From: Pseudorhizobium xiangyangii
GTDB taxonomy: Bacteria > Pseudomonadota > Alphaproteobacteria > Rhizobiales > Rhizobiaceae
NCBI RefSeq assembly: GCF_020531965.1
Contig: NZ_JAJAWH010000027.1
Span: 1 to 56,469, forward strand
Length of the DNA stretch: 56,469 nt
Direction of reading: 5' to 3'
The notes beneath the pieces are model-generated. The model saw only the letters and a program-made list of their open reading frames with translations. It did not search any database and had not been told where the DNA came from. The translations under genes and the position numbers were made by a program. Shown here in pieces: positions 1-7,585 of the stretch. Each line of letters begins with the position of its first letter. The first letter of the stretch is position 1.

Positions 1-1
1 C

Positions 2-43
2 GACAAGATCGACGAGAACCTCAAGACGGCGATGGCTGCCTAA
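2..43 (+). CDS. 3' end of an unidentified gene
   Basis: Only the last 13 codons are inside the window. Frame 2 reads DKIDENLKTAMAA and stops at TAA (41-43). An intrinsic terminator follows at 68-95, which supports this as a true gene end. The helical, Ala/Lys-rich tail is too short to identify a family. Confidence 0.55.
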   Translation, partial: DKIDENLKTAMAA

Positions 44-67
44 GTCATCAAAATCGGCTAGTATCGG

Positions 68-95
68 AACGGCGGGGAGCAATCTCGCCGTTTTT
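68..95 (+). terminator. intrinsic terminator
   Basis: Inverted repeat AACGGCG / CGCCGTT with a short central loop followed by a T run, 25 bases after the stop of the partial upstream gene. Confidence 0.75.
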
Positions 96-112
96 CGTTG
101 CAGGGGAATTCG

Positions 113-559
113 ATGAGCGTTGCAATTCGACCGTTGGATCTGACAGACCGCGCGGCCTGGGAGCCGCTCTGGCGAGCCTACCAGCGCTTCTATGACGTCG
201 AGATCTCGCAAGGGACGACCAACGTCACCTGGGCTCGTTTCCACGATCCTGCCGAACCGATGTACGCGTTCGGCGCCTTTGACGCCGATGGCCAGATGGT
301 GGGTATCGTCCATGCCATCCTTCACCGCTCCACCTGGTTGGCGGACTGCACCTGCTACCTTCAGGATCTCTATGTCGATGGAAGCCGTCGCGGACGACGG
401 ACCGGTGAGGCTTTGATCGATACCGTTGCCGACTTCGCCCGAGCAAACAAGGCGGGGCGATTGTACTGGCTGACCCAGGAAAGCAATGTCACCGCCCGGC
501 GACTTTACGACCGTATCGCGCAGGCTTCGGGTTTCGTGCAGTATCGCAAGCAGCTATGA
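113..559 (+). CDS. GNAT family N-acetyltransferase
   Basis: 148-residue GCN5-related acetyltransferase, expected to move an acetyl group from acetyl-CoA to an amine of an unknown acceptor in the cytoplasm. Near the N terminus is IRPLDLTDRAAW (beta1/alpha1). The acetyl-CoA loop region reads LYVDGSRRGRRTGEALI, a variant of the R/Q-x-x-G-x-G/A motif A. Later TQESNVTARRLYDRI is the usual motif B helix, in which N and Y sit near the cofactor. I chose ATG 113 over an upstream in-frame TTG at 98 because AGGGG at 102-106 is well spaced from it. Substrate cannot be inferred. It appears to be a single-gene unit between a terminator and the GST gene. Confidence 0.9.
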   Translation: MSVAIRPLDLTDRAAWEPLWRAYQRFYDVEISQGTTNVTWARFHDPAEPMYAFGAFDADGQMVGIVHAILHRSTWLADCTCYLQDLYVDGSRRGRRTGEALIDTVADFARANKAGRLYWLTQESNVTARRLYDRIAQASGFVQYRKQL

Positions 560-607
560 GCTGCAGTTTCGCTCAGGGCTGTTCAAAGGAACATGGAGGG
601 AGCGCAT

Positions 608-1246
608 ATGGAGAAGGCAGTATCTGACGATCTGGTGCTCTACACCAACCCGATGTCCCGTGGGCGAATCGCACGATGGATGCTGGAAGAAGTCGGCATC
701 CCCTATCGCCGGAAAATCCTGACATTCGGCGGCACGATGAAGGCGGATGACTATCGGCAGCTGAACCCGATGGGCAAGGTCCCCACCATCGTCCATGGAA
801 AGAACGTGGTCAGCGAGTGCGCCGCGATCTGCGCCTATCTGGCCGATGCGTTTCCTCAGGCCGGCCTTGCGCCACCGCCGAGAGAGCGTGCCGACTATTA
901 CCGATGGATGTTCTTCGCTGCCGGACCGGTGGAAGCTGCGGTGGGCAACAGGACCCTCGGCTTCCAGGTCCCGCCGGATCGCGAAGGCATGATCGGCTAC
1001 GGCAGTTACGAGGATGTTCTCGACGCGCTGCAGAAGGCCGTTTCCGGAAAATCCTACATCGCCGCAGACTATTTCACCGCTGCCGACGTTTACGTCGGTG
1101 CGCACCTGTCATGGGGCATGCAGTTCGGCTCTATCGAGGAGCGCCCCGGTTTCCGTGAATATATGGAGCGGATGACATCACGCCCAGCGGCCTTGCGCGC
1201 CAACGAGCTGGACGATGCGGACATGAAGGAGCTTCAGGCCGACTGA
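608..1246 (+). CDS. glutathione S-transferase family protein
   Basis: 212-residue cytosolic GST-like protein. The N-terminal thioredoxin fold starts with LVLYTNPMSRGRIARWMLEE, the cis-proline loop is GKVPTIVHG, and the glutathione gamma-glutamyl site is ESxAI-like (VSECAAICAYLADAFP). The C-terminal half is the all-helical domain (FTAADVYVGAHLSWGMQFG). It probably conjugates or reduces small electrophiles with glutathione; the substrate is unknown. ATG 608 is preferred to ATG 593 because GGAGGG lies directly upstream of the former. It ends before a bidirectional terminator shared with tig. Confidence 0.9.
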   Translation: MEKAVSDDLVLYTNPMSRGRIARWMLEEVGIPYRRKILTFGGTMKADDYRQLNPMGKVPTIVHGKNVVSECAAICAYLADAFPQAGLAPPPRERADYYRWMFFAAGPVEAAVGNRTLGFQVPPDREGMIGYGSYEDVLDALQKAVSGKSYIAADYFTAADVYVGAHLSWGMQFGSIEERPGFREYMERMTSRPAALRANELDDADMKELQAD

Positions 1247-1283
1247 TTCTCAGCTGCCGAAATTCCACGGGAAGCGTCGCAAC

Positions 1284-1313
1284 AAAAAAGGCCGGGCATT
1301 GCCCGGCCTTTTT
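1284..1313. terminator. bidirectional intrinsic terminator
   Basis: AAAAAAGGCCGGGC / GCCCGGCCTTTTT hairpin with an A run on one side and a T run on the other, placed between the convergent GST gene and tig. It can serve both. Confidence 0.9.
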
Positions 1314-1332
1314 GATTCGTATCGAAGCGAGG

Positions 1333-2811
1333 TTACTCGGCGCTGTCGTCAGCGGCCTTCTTCTTCGGGGCAGCCTTCTTCTTCGGAGCCGAAGCCTCTT
1401 CAGCGGCCTCGTCCTTTGCCGCGGCCTTCTTCTTCGGCTCGGCCTTCTTCTTGGCAGGCTTATCCGCAGCTTCGTCCTCGTCCTGTGCCATCAGCTCTTC
1501 CTTGGTCACCGTCTTGTCGGTGACGTTGACTTCGGAGAGCAGCTTGTCGACGACCTTCTCTTCGAAGATCGGCGCGCGAAGCGAAGCGGAAGCGCCGGGA
1601 GTGTTGCGGAAGAAATCTAGGATTTCCTTCTGCTGGCCCGGGAACTGCTGCAACTGCGCGAACAGGGCGCGCTGCATTTCTTCCTCGGTAACCTCTACAC
1701 CGGCCTTTTCGCCGATTTCGGAAAGAACCAGGCCAAGGCGGACGCGGCGTTCGGCAAGCTTGCGATATTCTTCGCGTGCTTCCTCTTCCGTGGTGTCCTC
1801 GTCTTCGAAGGTCTTGCCCGACTGGGCAAGATCAGTGTTGATCTGGCGCCAGATGTTTTCGAACTCGGCATCGACGAGGCCCTGCGGCGAGTCGAACTTG
1901 TACATCTCGTCCAGCTGGTCGAGGATCTGACGCTTGACCTTCTGGCGAGTGACGTTGCCATACTGGCCTTCGATCTGACCGCGAACGATTTCCTTGAGCT
2001 TGTCGAGCGACTCGATGCCCATCTTGGTGGCCAGTTCGTCGTTCAGCTCGATTTTTGCCGGAGCAGCTACTTCCTTGACGGTGACGTCGAAGGTGGCTTC
2101 CTTGCCAGCGAGGTTCGCAGCCGGATAGTCGGACGGGAACGTCACGGTGATGGTCTTTTCGTCACCAGCCTTGGCGCCGACAAGCTGGTCTTCAAAGCCA
2201 GGAATGAACCGGCCCGAGCCAAGAACGAGTTCGGCATCGTCTGCAGCGCCGCCGTCAAAGGCTTCGCCATCGACCTTGCCGAGATAGTTCATGGTCACGC
2301 GGTCGCCGTCGGCGGCCTTGCCCTTCTTCGTTTCGAAGGTACGTGCGCTTTCGGCGATCTTGGAGATCTGCTCGTTGACCTCGTCCTCGGAAACTTCGAC
2401 CACTTCGCGAACGACCTTGATGCCGTCCGTGGACTTCAGTTCGATAGCCGGGATCACTTCGTAGGAGAACGTGAACTCGAAATCAGCCTCAGCCGACAGG
2501 ATCTTCTCGGCTTCCGCCTCGTCCTCGGTCATGGTGATGGACGGCTGCGTTGCCGACTTCTCGCCACGTTCGGAAAGGATCTTCGTCGGGCGCTCGCGGA
2601 CGATCTCGTTGACCAGTTCAGCCATGATCGACTTGCCGTACATCTTCTTGAGATGCCCGACCGGGACCTTGCCTGGACGGAAGCCGTTGATGCGAACCTT
2701 ATCCTTGGCTTCGGCGAGGCGCACATTCATCTGCGCTTCCATGTCCTTGGCCGGGATGACAACCTTGATTTCGCGCTTCAGCCCTTCAGCGAGCGTTTCG
2801 GTAACCTGCAT
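1333..2811 (-). CDS. tig: trigger factor
   Basis: 492-residue ribosome-bound chaperone and peptidyl-prolyl isomerase that meets nascent chains at the exit tunnel. The ribosome-docking signature GFRPGKVP is at residues 43-50 in the N-terminal domain. The FKBP-like PPIase domain covers about 150-245 ([20 protein letters not shown]). The helical C-terminal arms follow. The last ~40 residues are a Lys/Ala-rich charged tail with repeated PKKKAA blocks, common in rhizobial trigger factors and of unknown role. Elsewhere tig often precedes clpP-clpX-lon; here it stands alone, between a GST gene and tRNA-Leu. Confidence 0.97.
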   Translation of the reverse strand: MQVTETLAEGLKREIKVVIPAKDMEAQMNVRLAEAKDKVRINGFRPGKVPVGHLKKMYGKSIMAELVNEIVRERPTKILSERGEKSATQPSITMTEDEAEAEKILSAEADFEFTFSYEVIPAIELKSTDGIKVVREVVEVSEDEVNEQISKIAESARTFETKKGKAADGDRVTMNYLGKVDGEAFDGGAADDAELVLGSGRFIPGFEDQLVGAKAGDEKTITVTFPSDYPAANLAGKEATFDVTVKEVAAPAKIELNDELATKMGIESLDKLKEIVRGQIEGQYGNVTRQKVKRQILDQLDEMYKFDSPQGLVDAEFENIWRQINTDLAQSGKTFEDEDTTEEEAREEYRKLAERRVRLGLVLSEIGEKAGVEVTEEEMQRALFAQLQQFPGQQKEILDFFRNTPGASASLRAPIFEEKVVDKLLSEVNVTDKTVTKEELMAQDEDEAADKPAKKKAEPKKKAAAKDEAAEEASAPKKKAAPKKKAADDSAE

Positions 2812-2956
2812 TTTAAAACCTTCATATCGTGGCGGCGGTGCTCAGACAGCCGTTGGTTTTCGATGAGCACGACGCCGGAACCTGAGTGACCGGCCGCGAC
2901 TTCTGCAACGCTGAATCTCTAGCCGAAACCGGCTCCCGATCCTGCCCTTGCGGCTC

Positions 2957-3041
<85 letters not shown>

Positions 3042-3241
3042 GCTCCAGCCGCTTCAAACCTCGCAAGGAGGCCTTCGGAGCGCGCGTCTCTATATCACCC
3101 GTTTTTTCCCGCGCAAAGGGAAAATGAAGGCTTTGCGACACGCATTTCGCATGGCTGAAGGCACCGGGGCCAAGAGCGACACTAGAACAAGGTTAACGCG
3201 TTGTTTACTTTCTGTATATAAGATGTCTCTAAATTTTATTG
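3042..3241. other. intergenic region upstream of the tRNA and small RNA
   Basis: About 200 bases without a plausible gene. It should hold the promoter of the leftward tRNA-Leu gene. A CtrA-like half match (TTAA-N7-TTTAC, 3193-3208) and an AT-rich stretch (3201-3240) lie just upstream of the predicted small RNA; neither is a strong site. Confidence 0.4.
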
Positions 3242-3265
3242 GAACTTGAGCGTTCGTGTGCAGTT
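3241..3265 (+). promoter_or_regulatory. possible EcfG (general stress sigma) promoter
   Basis: GGAAC at 3241-3245 followed after 16 bases by AGTT at 3262-3265, close to the EcfG/RpoE2 consensus GGAAC-N16/17-CGTT known in Rhizobiales. Transcription would begin near 3271, just before the first hairpin of the predicted small RNA. The -10 has one mismatch, so this is tentative. Confidence 0.4.
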
Positions 3266-3271
3266 GGATGC

Positions 3272-3396
3272 TCAATTCAAGTTCGACAGCACACCCCTCC
3301 TCCCCAGGTGCTGTCGAAATGCCGGCGCTGCCCCATGCCGCCGGCCGTTGCAAATAGCGCTCGCCGGACCCTCCCTCGGCGGGCGCTATTTTATTT
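3272..3396 (+). ncRNA. CCTCC-loop small RNA (cuckoo/CcsR or alpha-r14 type)
   Basis: Three consecutive hairpins. Hairpin 1: perfect 11-bp stem TTCGACAGCAC (3282-3292) / GTGCTGTCGAA (3308-3318), with loop ACCCCTCCTCCCCAG. Hairpin 2: GCCGGCG (3321-3327) / CGCCGGC (3339-3345). Hairpin 3: a 15-bp stem (3352-3366 / 3377-3391, one G-U pair) with loop GACCCTCCCT and a T-rich tail, i.e. an intrinsic terminator. The loops expose CCTCCTCCCC and CCCTCCC, anti-Shine-Dalgarno sequences characteristic of cuckoo/CcsR RNAs of Rhodobacter and alpha-r14 RNAs of rhizobia. It lies 175 bases before a DUF1127 gene; CcsR RNAs are also linked to a DUF1127 gene. The 5' end is inferred, and family membership rests on structure and motif only. 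Confidence 0.75.
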
Positions 3397-3570
3397 CCCT
3401 CCCTTGCTGGCTGCCTATCAATCGCTCACCGTGCCTCAAAGAGATGCATCTGACGCATAGGTGGCATACGCCTTTGGCGCTGTTCTCGGTGTGCGGCGCA
3501 CCATATAGAACGGCTATCAAATCAGGCCAGCGCCTAGAGGCAGCCGGCGAAGAGCCAAAAGGGCAAGACC

Positions 3571-3717
3571 ATGAACATCGCACGCAAACTCAGCAACTGG
3601 CGCAAGTATCGCGAGACGGTCACTGAGCTCGATCGCATGACCGACCGCGAACTGAACGATCTCGGCATCGGCCGCGGCGATATCCGTCGCGTTGCGCGCA
3701 CGGCCGTTGGCTTCTGA
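3571..3717 (+). CDS. DUF1127 microprotein 1
   Basis: 48 residues, starting MNIARKLSNWRKYRETVTEL and ending in an arginine-rich segment (GIGRGDIRRVARTAV). This matches DUF1127: an N-terminal amphipathic helix, then an LxD-[LI]GI-xRxDI-R motif (LNDLGIGRGDIRR). In Rhodobacter sphaeroides a DUF1127 protein (CcaF1) is an RNA-binding factor acting on CcsR small RNAs, and in Agrobacterium DUF1127 proteins affect RNA turnover and phosphate/carbon behaviour. The nearby predicted small RNA makes an RNA-related role plausible here. The ribosome site is weak (AAGGGC). A strong terminator follows at 3738. Confidence 0.9.
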   Translation: MNIARKLSNWRKYRETVTELDRMTDRELNDLGIGRGDIRRVARTAVGF

Positions 3718-3737
3718 TAGCCACTTACATGCCTTCC

Positions 3738-3767
3738 AAAAAAACGCCCCGTTCGGGGCGTTTTTTT
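3738..3767 (+). terminator. intrinsic terminator of DUF1127 gene 1
   Basis: AAAACGCCCC-GTT-CGGGGCG followed by seven T residues, 21 bases after the stop codon. Confidence 0.92.
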
Positions 3768-3893
3768 ATTGTCGTATCAGCAATCTGGACTGCCCATTTA
3801 AGCGGCGTCGCCTTTATCTTGGTCAACCCCCTGCACAAACGCATGGCAGTCGCACAAATTCTGCACTGCACAATCTTATTATTCAGGCGTATA

Positions 3894-3938
3894 AGTTCCT
3901 CATCGCCGAACGAGATCGGCATAAACACTTGAGGAACT
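3894..3938 (+). promoter_or_regulatory. hairpin that pairs with the ribosome site of DUF1127 gene 2
   Basis: Perfect 9-bp inverted repeat AGTTCCTCA (3894-3902) / TGAGGAACT (3930-3938). The right arm contains the GAGGAA ribosome site of the gene starting at 3942, so the folded leader would hide it. Such a leader could act as a translation switch, for example temperature- or RNA-controlled. The pairing is seen in the sequence; the function is inferred. Confidence 0.55.
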
Positions 3939-3941
3939 AAG

Positions 3942-4085
3942 ATGAACCCGCTCCGCTTTGCCCAGAACTGGCTCAGCTACCGTCGCACGGTCAACGAACT
4001 CGGCAACCTGTCCAACCAGGCACTCAACGACATTGGCCTGACCCGCTACGACATCCGTCACGTCGCTGCTCGTTCCTTCCGTTGA
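3942..4085 (+). CDS. DUF1127 microprotein 2
   Basis: 47 residues, starting MNPLRFAQNWLSYRRTVNEL, with the family motif LNDIGLTRYDIRHVAARSF near the C terminus. It is a paralogue of the DUF1127 protein encoded 225 bases upstream (shared pattern: aromatic/Trp-rich start, RRTV.EL, LNDIG, DIR). It has its own leader with a possible ribosome-site-masking hairpin and its own terminator, so it looks separately controlled. Family members are small, basic and often stress-induced; some bind RNA. Function here is not established. Confidence 0.9.
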   Translation: MNPLRFAQNWLSYRRTVNELGNLSNQALNDIGLTRYDIRHVAARSFR

Positions 4086-4153
4086 TTGCCCGGTGGGCGC
4101 GGCACAGTCCGCGACCAGGCATCAGTGGAAGAACAGCAAGACTTGATATCAGG

Positions 4154-4175
4154 GGCACCCATTGGGTGCCTTTTT
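4154..4175 (+). terminator. intrinsic terminator of DUF1127 gene 2
   Basis: GGCACCC-ATT-GGGTGCC stem followed by TTTTT. Confidence 0.9.
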
Positions 4176-4212
4176 GATTCCTGTCCGGCGGCAGCCGTGA
4201 TAAGAGCGCCGC

Positions 4213-5682
4213 ATGACTGACAGAACATTTTCCCCCATTCACATCATCGGCGGCGGCCTGGCCGGCTCGGAAGCCTCTTGGCAGATCGCGCAGGCCGGCG
4301 TACCCGTTATTCTTCATGAAATGCGCGGGGTGCGCGGCACAGATGCGCACAAGACCTATGGCCTTGCCGAACTCGTCTGCTCCAATTCCTTCCGCTCCGA
4401 CGACGCATCGGCGAACGCCGTCGGCGTCATCCATGCGGAAATGCGGTTGGCAGACTCCCTGATCATGGCATGCGCCGATCGCAACCAGGTCCCGGCCGGC
4501 GGCGCGCTTGCCGTGGACCGCGACGGGTTCTCCGACGCTGTCACGAAGGCAATTTCGGAGCATCCGTTGATCACCGTGGTTCGCGAGGAGGTTGATGGCC
4601 TTCCGCCCAGCGAGTGGGATCTTGCGATCATCGCGACCGGGCCCCTCACCTCGCCCTCGCTTGCCGCTGCGATCCAGGCGGAAACCGGCGAAGATTCGCT
4701 GGCATTCTTCGACGCCATCGCACCGATCGTCTACCGCGAGTCCATCAACATGGATATCTGCTGGTATCAGTCGCGCTATGACAAGGTCGGTCCGGGCGGC
4801 ACCGGCAAGGACTATATCAACTGCCCCCTGGATGAGGCCCAGTACAATGCCTTCATCGACGCGCTGACGGCCGGCGACACGGTCGGTTTCAAGGAATGGG
4901 AAGGCACGCCCTATTTCGACGGCTGCCTGCCTATCGAGGTGATGGCCGAGCGCGGACGCGAGACCCTGCGACACGGACCGATGAAACCCATGGGCCTCAC
5001 CAATGCCCATAACCCGACAGTCAAAGCCTATGCGGTGGTGCAACTGCGCCAGGACAATGCGCTCGGCACGCTCTACAACATGGTCGGCTTCCAGACGAAG
5101 CTGAAGTACGGAACGCAGGCCGAGATCTTCCGGATGATCCCGGGACTGGAAAACGCCGAATTCGCGCGGCTCGGCGGCCTGCACAGGAACACGTACATCA
5201 ACTCGCCGACGCTGCTCGACAAGACGCTGACGCTGAAAAGCAGGCCGGGCCTGCGATTCGCCGGCCAGGTGACGGGTTGTGAGGGCTATGTCGAAAGCGC
5301 TGCCATCGGCCTGCTGGCGGGACGTTTCGCCGCCGCCGAGCGCAAGGGTGAGCAGCTTGCGCCGCCGCCTGCCACGACGGCGTTCGGATCGCTTATCGGC
5401 CATATCACCGGCGGCCATCTCACGTCAGACGACGAGCCGGGCAAACGCTCCTTCCAGCCGATGAACATCAATTTCGGACTGTTCCCCGACCTGGAACCCG
5501 GTTCGATCGTCAAGCCGGATGGAATCAAGCGCTTCCGCGGCAAGGACAAGACGATCATGAAGAAGCAACTGATGTCTGCACGGGCACTGCGTGACTGCGC
5601 TTCCTGGCTCGGCCTCCCCGCAAGGGAAGTTCAGGCGGACGCTTCTTCCGCTGCTGCGTCCTTGTCGGCAGAACTCACGTAG
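4213..5682 (+). CDS. trmFO: tRNA (uracil-54-C5) methyltransferase, folate/FAD-dependent
   Basis: 489 residues. TrmFO makes m5U54 (T54) in the tRNA T-loop using methylene-tetrahydrofolate as carbon donor and FADH2 as reductant. The FAD Rossmann motif [11 protein letters not shown] starts at residue 11. The conserved [11 protein letters not shown] block has Cys56, and [14 protein letters not shown] has Cys238; both correspond to the cysteines implicated in catalysis in this family. Further typical blocks are KTYGLAELV and [13 protein letters not shown]. Most proteobacteria outside the alpha class use SAM-dependent TrmA, so this fits the lineage. It overlaps the convergent gene by 52 bases at its 3' end. 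Confidence 0.97.
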   Translation: MTDRTFSPIHIIGGGLAGSEASWQIAQAGVPVILHEMRGVRGTDAHKTYGLAELVCSNSFRSDDASANAVGVIHAEMRLADSLIMACADRNQVPAGGALAVDRDGFSDAVTKAISEHPLITVVREEVDGLPPSEWDLAIIATGPLTSPSLAAAIQAETGEDSLAFFDAIAPIVYRESINMDICWYQSRYDKVGPGGTGKDYINCPLDEAQYNAFIDALTAGDTVGFKEWEGTPYFDGCLPIEVMAERGRETLRHGPMKPMGLTNAHNPTVKAYAVVQLRQDNALGTLYNMVGFQTKLKYGTQAEIFRMIPGLENAEFARLGGLHRNTYINSPTLLDKTLTLKSRPGLRFAGQVTGCEGYVESAAIGLLAGRFAAAERKGEQLAPPPATTAFGSLIGHITGGHLTSDDEPGKRSFQPMNINFGLFPDLEPGSIVKPDGIKRFRGKDKTIMKKQLMSARALRDCASWLGLPAREVQADASSAAASLSAELT

Positions 5683-6092
5683 TTCCCAAGCAGCCATAGG
5701 GAGACTTCGGCGGCTTCCGCTTCGCTTCTGAAGATGAACACGCCGTTGTTGCTCGGCGCGTCGAGAAACTCGGCGGAAAACCCCTTCGGGTCCGGCAGCC
5801 CCTGGACCCGAACCCGCCCGGGCCTGATCATATGGCAGGCATAGTGCTTGGCATGGCTGCGCATGATGCCTGCCTTTTCGTTATGCCACCGTACGAAGAT
5901 CGACCGTCCGTCCGCTGTCGCGTGCAGTTGCCGGATCGCCTCGCCCGGAAAGGCCCGACCGAGCTCCAGAATGGCAAAGCCGAAATCGTACACGCCGTCT
6001 TCATCGCCACGGCGGCGCGCCATTCTGACCGTGTAATAGGCGAACAGCACCACAAGTCCGAAGACGATAGACCAGACGATGACGGAATTCAC
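5631..6092 (-). CDS. membrane-anchored hypothetical protein
   Basis: 153 residues. Residues 2-23 ([21 protein letters not shown]) form a single N-terminal membrane segment followed by [10 protein letters not shown], so the rest is probably cytoplasmic. The soluble part ([36 protein letters not shown]) contains beta-rich stretches with no motif I recognise. The last ~10 residues are acidic/Ala-rich. It starts at GTG with GGGAG upstream. Its 3' end overlaps trmFO tail to tail, with no terminator visible between them. Function unknown. Confidence 0.75.
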   Translation of the reverse strand: MNSVIVWSIVFGLVVLFAYYTVRMARRRGDEDGVYDFGFAILELGRAFPGEAIRQLHATADGRSIFVRWHNEKAGIMRSHAKHYACHMIRPGRVRVQGLPDPKGFSAEFLDAPSNNGVFIFRSEAEAAEVSLWLLGNYVSSADKDAAAEEASA

Positions 6093-6161
6093 GCTGCAAC
6101 TCCCAGCTTAGAGACCAGCTTCGCCCATAGCCGCTGAGCCTTGCGCGAATGTGGACTCCCG

Positions 6162-7016
6162 TCAGAAGCGCTGCAGAAACTGCGCCTTCATCAGGCGGAG
6201 CTGGCGGCGCCACTGGGGTGGCTGGATGTCATGGTCGAGAACCGCTGCACGCTCCTTCAGTGCTCGTCCGAGAACCGGTTCGACGAGCGCCACTGGAAGG
6301 AATGCGGGAAACAGCGCTTTCGGTACGCTGCCCGCCCGCCTGGCCTTGGAAAGATGCTCCAGGCCAAGCCCGGCAAATCCCTCGATTGCTGCAGATATCC
6401 GATCTCGCTCGTCCCCGGCAAGGAAGGCGTCACGGTCGAGCCCGGTGGCCGCCAGGATATCCAGTGGCACGTGGAGTTGGCCGCGCCGTCGATGCAGCGG
6501 CAAGAGAAGAATGAGGCCCGCAATCGACTGCGCAACGCCCGCATGGCCCGCCGCTTCGGCGGAACGCGGCGCATCCTCAGCGGAGAGGATCAGGCTGGCC
6601 AGCTGGATGAGCGCCGAGGCGGTCTCGCCCGCGTAACCCTCCAGCTCATGTCGATCGGCGATCGGATCGTCGTAGAGATCGCGTATCCTGGCATCAATCA
6701 TGGCCATCAACGTATCGCGCGGCAGCCGGTACTCGTCGATGGCGGCCAGGAGACCGACCGCTACGGGATTGCCGCCGGCATCGCCATGCGCCGTTCCCTC
6801 GAGAAGATCACGCCACCACTGAAGCCTGATTTCGCCGGGAAGCGCTTCCCGCACTACGTCACGTACCCTGGCAATCTCGGCATTGAATGCATAAAGCGCA
6901 GCCAAGGGAGCGCGCTTTTCCTGCGGCGACAGCAGGCATGCGAGGTACCGGTCACGATCGGTGTCCCGCAGGGTCGCGAGCAATATGTCTTGTGGATCGG
7001 TCACCGGTTCAATCAA
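6162..7016 (-). CDS. squalene/phytoene synthase-fold protein, NDUFAF6-like
   Basis: 284 residues with the trans-isoprenyl diphosphate synthase (squalene/phytoene synthase) fold: RYLACLLSPQEKRAPLAALYAFNAEIARVRD, then EIRLQWWRDLL. The aspartate-rich DxxxD metal sites of true phytoene or squalene synthases are not seen; the first is replaced by NAEIARVRD and the second position lacks a clear DxxxD. This pattern matches NDUFAF6, a mitochondrial complex I assembly factor, better than a carotenoid enzyme. It begins at TTG 7016 and overlaps by 8 bases the upstream Mth938/NDUFAF3-like gene, suggesting coupled translation. No other isoprenoid genes are near. Automatic pipelines would name it phytoene synthase. 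Confidence 0.8.
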   Translation of the reverse strand: MIEPVTDPQDILLATLRDTDRDRYLACLLSPQEKRAPLAALYAFNAEIARVRDVVREALPGEIRLQWWRDLLEGTAHGDAGGNPVAVGLLAAIDEYRLPRDTLMAMIDARIRDLYDDPIADRHELEGYAGETASALIQLASLILSAEDAPRSAEAAGHAGVAQSIAGLILLLPLHRRRGQLHVPLDILAATGLDRDAFLAGDERDRISAAIEGFAGLGLEHLSKARRAGSVPKALFPAFLPVALVEPVLGRALKERAAVLDHDIQPPQWRRQLRLMKAQFLQRF

Positions 7017-7398
7017 CCGCTACCAGCGCAACGGCCACGGCGCGCGATTCGGAAAGCATGATGTTGTAGGTTCGGACTGCGGCACCCGTGCTCATGGGAT
7101 CGGAGGAGATGCCGCGCGCCTTGAGCGCTTCCTTCAGGGCCTTCGGCAGCGGACGGAGTTCGTTGCCCGTCCCCACCAGCAGGACCTCAATCGTCTCCGT
7201 TTCATCCAGGACCCTGGAAAGAGCATCAATGGTCAGAGTGTCGCCTTCCGAGAAGTCCCAGCCATAGACACCGGACGGAAGACATAGAAGCGAACCGCGG
7301 TGGGACATATCGGCAAAGCGAAAGCCCCCGTTGCCGTATGCATCGATGGGAGCGCGGCCCGGAAAATGGGCATCCCGTATTTCGATTCCCTTGGACAT
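7009..7398 (-). CDS. Mth938-domain (DUF498) protein, NDUFAF3-like
   Basis: 129 residues of the Mth938/DUF498 fold. Signatures are IDAYGNGGFRFADMSHRGSL near the N terminus, GDTLTIDALSRVL, and the core EVLLVGTGNELRPLP. The eukaryotic relative NDUFAF3 (C3orf60) is a complex I assembly factor. In alphaproteobacteria this gene usually sits after secD/secF and before the squalene-synthase-fold gene; the second relation holds here (8-base overlap). GGAGG precedes ATG 7398. Role in the bacterium is inferred from the mitochondrial relatives. Confidence 0.85.
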   Translation of the reverse strand: MSKGIEIRDAHFPGRAPIDAYGNGGFRFADMSHRGSLLCLPSGVYGWDFSEGDTLTIDALSRVLDETETIEVLLVGTGNELRPLPKALKEALKARGISSDPMSTGAAVRTYNIMLSESRAVAVALVAVD

Positions 7399-7487
7399 CT
7401 AATCGTGCCTCCCTGGAGATTTCGAGCGGAGGCCTTACGGCGCCGTCCGTCATATATGACGCGCAAAGGACGCTGCAGCACCAAGAT

Positions 7488-7537
7488 GCGCATTGTACTT
7501 TCAGAATCAGTCACGGTTTTCTGAAAGTACAATGCGC
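7488..7537. repeat. perfect 19-bp inverted repeat between yajC and the Mth938 gene
   Basis: Left arm 7488-7506 (GCGCATTGTACTTTCAGAA), 12-base loop, right arm 7519-7537, with no mismatches. It lies in the gap where secDF is usually found. It is not followed by a T run on the minus strand, so it does not look like a simple terminator. It could be a processing site, an imperfectly removed mobile palindrome or a protein-binding site. Confidence 0.7.
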
Positions 7538-7539
7538 TG

Positions 7540-7576
7540 GGCGCGCCCCGGATCACGGATCCGGACGGGGCGCGCC
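7540..7576 (-). terminator. GC-rich hairpin after yajC
   Basis: GGCGCGCCCCG (7540-7550) / CGGGGCGCGCC (7566-7576), with a further inner stem CCGGATC/GATCCGG. It lies 10 bases beyond the yajC stop. There is no T tract, so it may slow or stabilise rather than terminate fully. Confidence 0.5.
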
Positions 7577-7585
7577 GCTCGCGGA

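Noticed and set aside
3193-3208. CtrA-like box TTAA-N7-TTTAC near the first small RNA
   Set aside because: One mismatch in a short, common motif; not distinguishable from chance here.
4024-5418. 464-residue open frame on the minus strand opposite trmFO
   Set aside because: Lies inside a clearly identified gene, is rich in Arg/His/Ala as expected of a GC-rich antisense frame, and has no recognisable domain.
6162-7016. Carotenoid or hopanoid biosynthesis gene (phytoene/squalene synthase)
   Set aside because: Metal-binding DxxxD motifs are not evident and no other isoprenoid genes are nearby; the NDUFAF6-like reading fits better.
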